Assembly (NCBI RefSeq): GCF_030131845.1
Contig: NZ_JASKYM010000001.1
Span: 124,001 to 188,000 of the forward strand
From: Romboutsia sedimentorum
GTDB taxonomy: Bacteria > Bacillota > Clostridia > Peptostreptococcales > Peptostreptococcaceae
DNA: 64,000 nucleotides
Direction of reading: 5' to 3'
In this document: piece by piece, positions 62,848 to 64,000 of the stretch
Numbering within the stretch: position 1 is the stretch's first letter
Layout: each line of letters opens with the position of its first letter
Made by a program: the position numbers and the translations under genes
The notes under the pieces: model-generated
What the model was told of the DNA's origin: nothing
The model's database searches: none
The model's input: the letters and a program-made list of their open reading frames with translations, nothing else

Positions 62848-63555
62848 ATCATAAATTCAAATACTAAATGCAAAAGTAGATTATATGCCAAAGAAATCCC
62901 TATATTTTCTTCTTTATCAGAACATGAATTAGAGGAAATATTAAATACTATAGACCATTATTGTTTTAAGAAAGATGATATTATATGTTTAGAAGGATAT
63001 GCTTTATCTAAACTTATTATAATAAGCAATGGAACTATTAAATTATCAAAATCGACTTACGAAGGAAAAGAACAAATAATTCACATACTATCAGTTGGCG
63101 AATTTTTTGGAGAACTCAGTTTGTTTAATGATAATTATATTACAAATTTTTCTGCTGTTGCAGTTAATGATGTGCGTATATGTGTTATATCAAAATCAAA
63201 TATGGATATAATTTTGTCAAAAAATCCACATATAACTTTAAAAATTTTAAATGAAGTAAGTAAAAGATTAATGGAAACTGAAAATCTGGCTGCATGTTTA
63301 GCTACCAACGATGTTGATCATAGGATAATATGTATGATACTTGAATTTGTAGACAAATATGGTGTTAATAAAAATGGTGTTATTCACGTTGATATTCCAT
63401 TAAATAGAGAAGGTATGGCAAGTTATTGTGGCATAACTAGAGAGACTATTAGTAGAAAATTATCTAAATTTGAACAAGATGGGCTTTTCGAGTTTGAAAG
63501 TATGAAAAAGTTAATAGTTAAAGACTTAGAAAAAATGAAAAACTTTATGAATTAA
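62848..63555 (+). CDS. Crp/Fnr-family regulator without standard start codon
   Basis: The reading frame from 62848 is a full-length Crp/Fnr protein of about 235 residues: sensor domain (KEIPIFSSLSEHELEEILNT, GEFFGELSLF) and HTH (NREGMASYCGITRETISRKLSKFEQDG). No in-frame ATG, GTG or TTG occurs before TTG at 63121, which lies in the middle of the sensor domain. The ribosome binding site AGGAG (62836-62840) is seven bases before ATC at 62848. Either that ATC (or next ATA) is used, or the ATG has been lost by one base change. Confidence 0.75.
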   Translation: MINSNTKCKSRLYAKEIPIFSSLSEHELEEILNTIDHYCFKKDDIICLEGYALSKLIIISNGTIKLSKSTYEGKEQIIHILSVGEFFGELSLFNDNYITNFSAVAVNDVRICVISKSNMDIILSKNPHITLKILNEVSKRLMETENLAACLATNDVDHRIICMILEFVDKYGVNKNGVIHVDIPLNREGMASYCGITRETISRKLSKFEQDGLFEFESMKKLIVKDLEKMKNFMN

Positions 63556-63581
63556 AAAAATGGGGTTAATTTTACCCCATT

Positions 63582-64000
63582 TTATATTTCTAATACAGTA
63601 TATTTTTCAACAAATTTACATGGATGATATGAAAGCTTAGCTTTTCTTAATCCTTCTATACCTAAATCTTCTTCCCGATTTATAAATTCTACCTCATTAA
63701 ACTCATTTACTAAAAATTGTTGATTTATATATGGATACAATCCACGTACTATTGGATTTGCTTTTTCTATATGAATAACTGCCATATTATCATTTAACAT
63801 TTCACCTATTGAAAATGCCTCTAACTTACCATCGACATATATTGCGCCTATTTTTAATTTATCTTTTAATTTCTCATAATTACTAAATAGACTTTGTATA
63901 GCTATAAACTCATTTTTAAAATCATCATTATCTTCATCTTCTTTGTTTTCTGACCATGCATTTAAAAGTTCTATGCACTCCTCAAATTGAGTTTTATTTT
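63582..64000 (-). CDS. DUF2156-type (GNAT-like) protein, 5' end off window
   Basis: C-terminal about 138 residues are present; the start lies beyond the right edge. The frame reads through YVDGKLEAFSIGEMLNDNMAVIHIEKANPIVRGLYPYINQQF and EFINREEDLGIEGLRKAKLSYHPCKFVEKY, the phosphatidylglycerol lysyltransferase-like/DUF2156 C-terminal domain. The short ATG frame from 63800 is only an internal start. Function in the family is poorly defined. Confidence 0.82.
   Translation of the reverse strand, partial: NKTQFEECIELLNAWSENKEDEDNDDFKNEFIAIQSLFSNYEKLKDKLKIGAIYVDGKLEAFSIGEMLNDNMAVIHIEKANPIVRGLYPYINQQFLVNEFNEVEFINREEDLGIEGLRKAKLSYHPCKFVEKYTVLEI

Noticed and set aside
63121-63555. 144-aa regulator starting at TTG
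   Set aside because: It would lack the first half of the cyclic-nucleotide-binding fold; the upstream frame reads through conserved Crp/Fnr sequence with a ribosome binding site at 62836.
63582-63800. Stand-alone 72-aa gene
   Set aside because: The frame continues upstream to the window edge and carries the DUF2156-type domain, so the ATG at 63800 is internal.

Overview
The window is AT-rich (roughly 28% G+C by eye), has strong GGAGG-type ribosome binding sites and short intergenic gaps closed by bidirectional hairpin terminators. It carries a mutS-mutL-miaA-hfq block whose Hfq has an asparagine-rich tail, a CD3324-type HTH protein, citrate-lyase fermentation genes and several clostridial small-molecule transporters. 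This suggests an anaerobic, low-GC Firmicute of class Clostridia, most likely Peptostreptococcaceae; genus is not decidable from the sequence alone. No rRNA, tRNA, insertion sequence, prophage or CRISPR array was seen.

Layout. Positions 1-7.4 kb (minus strand) hold citrate fermentation: a CitMHS citrate transporter, citrate lyase subunits citD-citE-citF, then a 590-bp spacer containing a duplicated 131-bp unit with four look-alike hairpins, and a second group of a 44-aa membrane peptide, citC and a citX-citG fusion. 7.7-10.5 kb is a tldD/pmbA protease pair. 10.6-12.5 kb is a MerR regulator facing its probable target acetyltransferase, next to a decayed gene. 12.5-20 kb carries a SNF2 helicase, a Crp/Fnr regulator divergent from a paired small DMT transporter, and MATE and EamA transporters. 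20-31 kb runs a methionine-gamma-lyase-like PLP enzyme, an orphan sensor kinase, the niacin pair niaX/niaR with a clear operator, and hfq-miaA-mutL-mutS. 31-40 kb has an ABC exporter, YczE-like protein, ABC-2 transporter, CBS/CorC protein, a bactofilin-like membrane protein, an acetyltransferase and an S41 protease.

40.6-54.2 kb is a metalloid/thiol island. Reading leftward from 50.5 kb it contains arsR, a metallophosphoesterase, acr3, arsD, arsA, thioredoxin, a cysteine-tailed ferredoxin, a membrane thioredoxin, ccdA, a class-V PLP desulfurase-like enzyme and an Fe-S protein. No arsenate reductase is present. A second ArsR unit at 52.1-52.4 kb is flanked by four copies of a TATCAA/TTGATA operator. 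Two of these sit in the spacers of promoters reading toward an ArsP-like permease (left) and toward a DGC-domain protein plus a split two-gene permease (right).

54.3-64 kb has a three-gene cassette of an unknown protein, a Hanks-type kinase and a serine/tyrosine-rich 78-aa protein. It continues with a Dps-like protein, a SulP transporter, a MutS2 paralogue lacking the Smr domain with a CD3324-type HTH gene, a cation/proton antiporter, a Crp/Fnr regulator with no standard start codon, and a 5'-truncated DUF2156 gene at the right edge. The best candidates for undescribed biology are the four-hairpin element at 2.58-2.88 kb, the kinase/Ser-Tyr-rich cassette, and the ArsR/DGC/split-permease unit.
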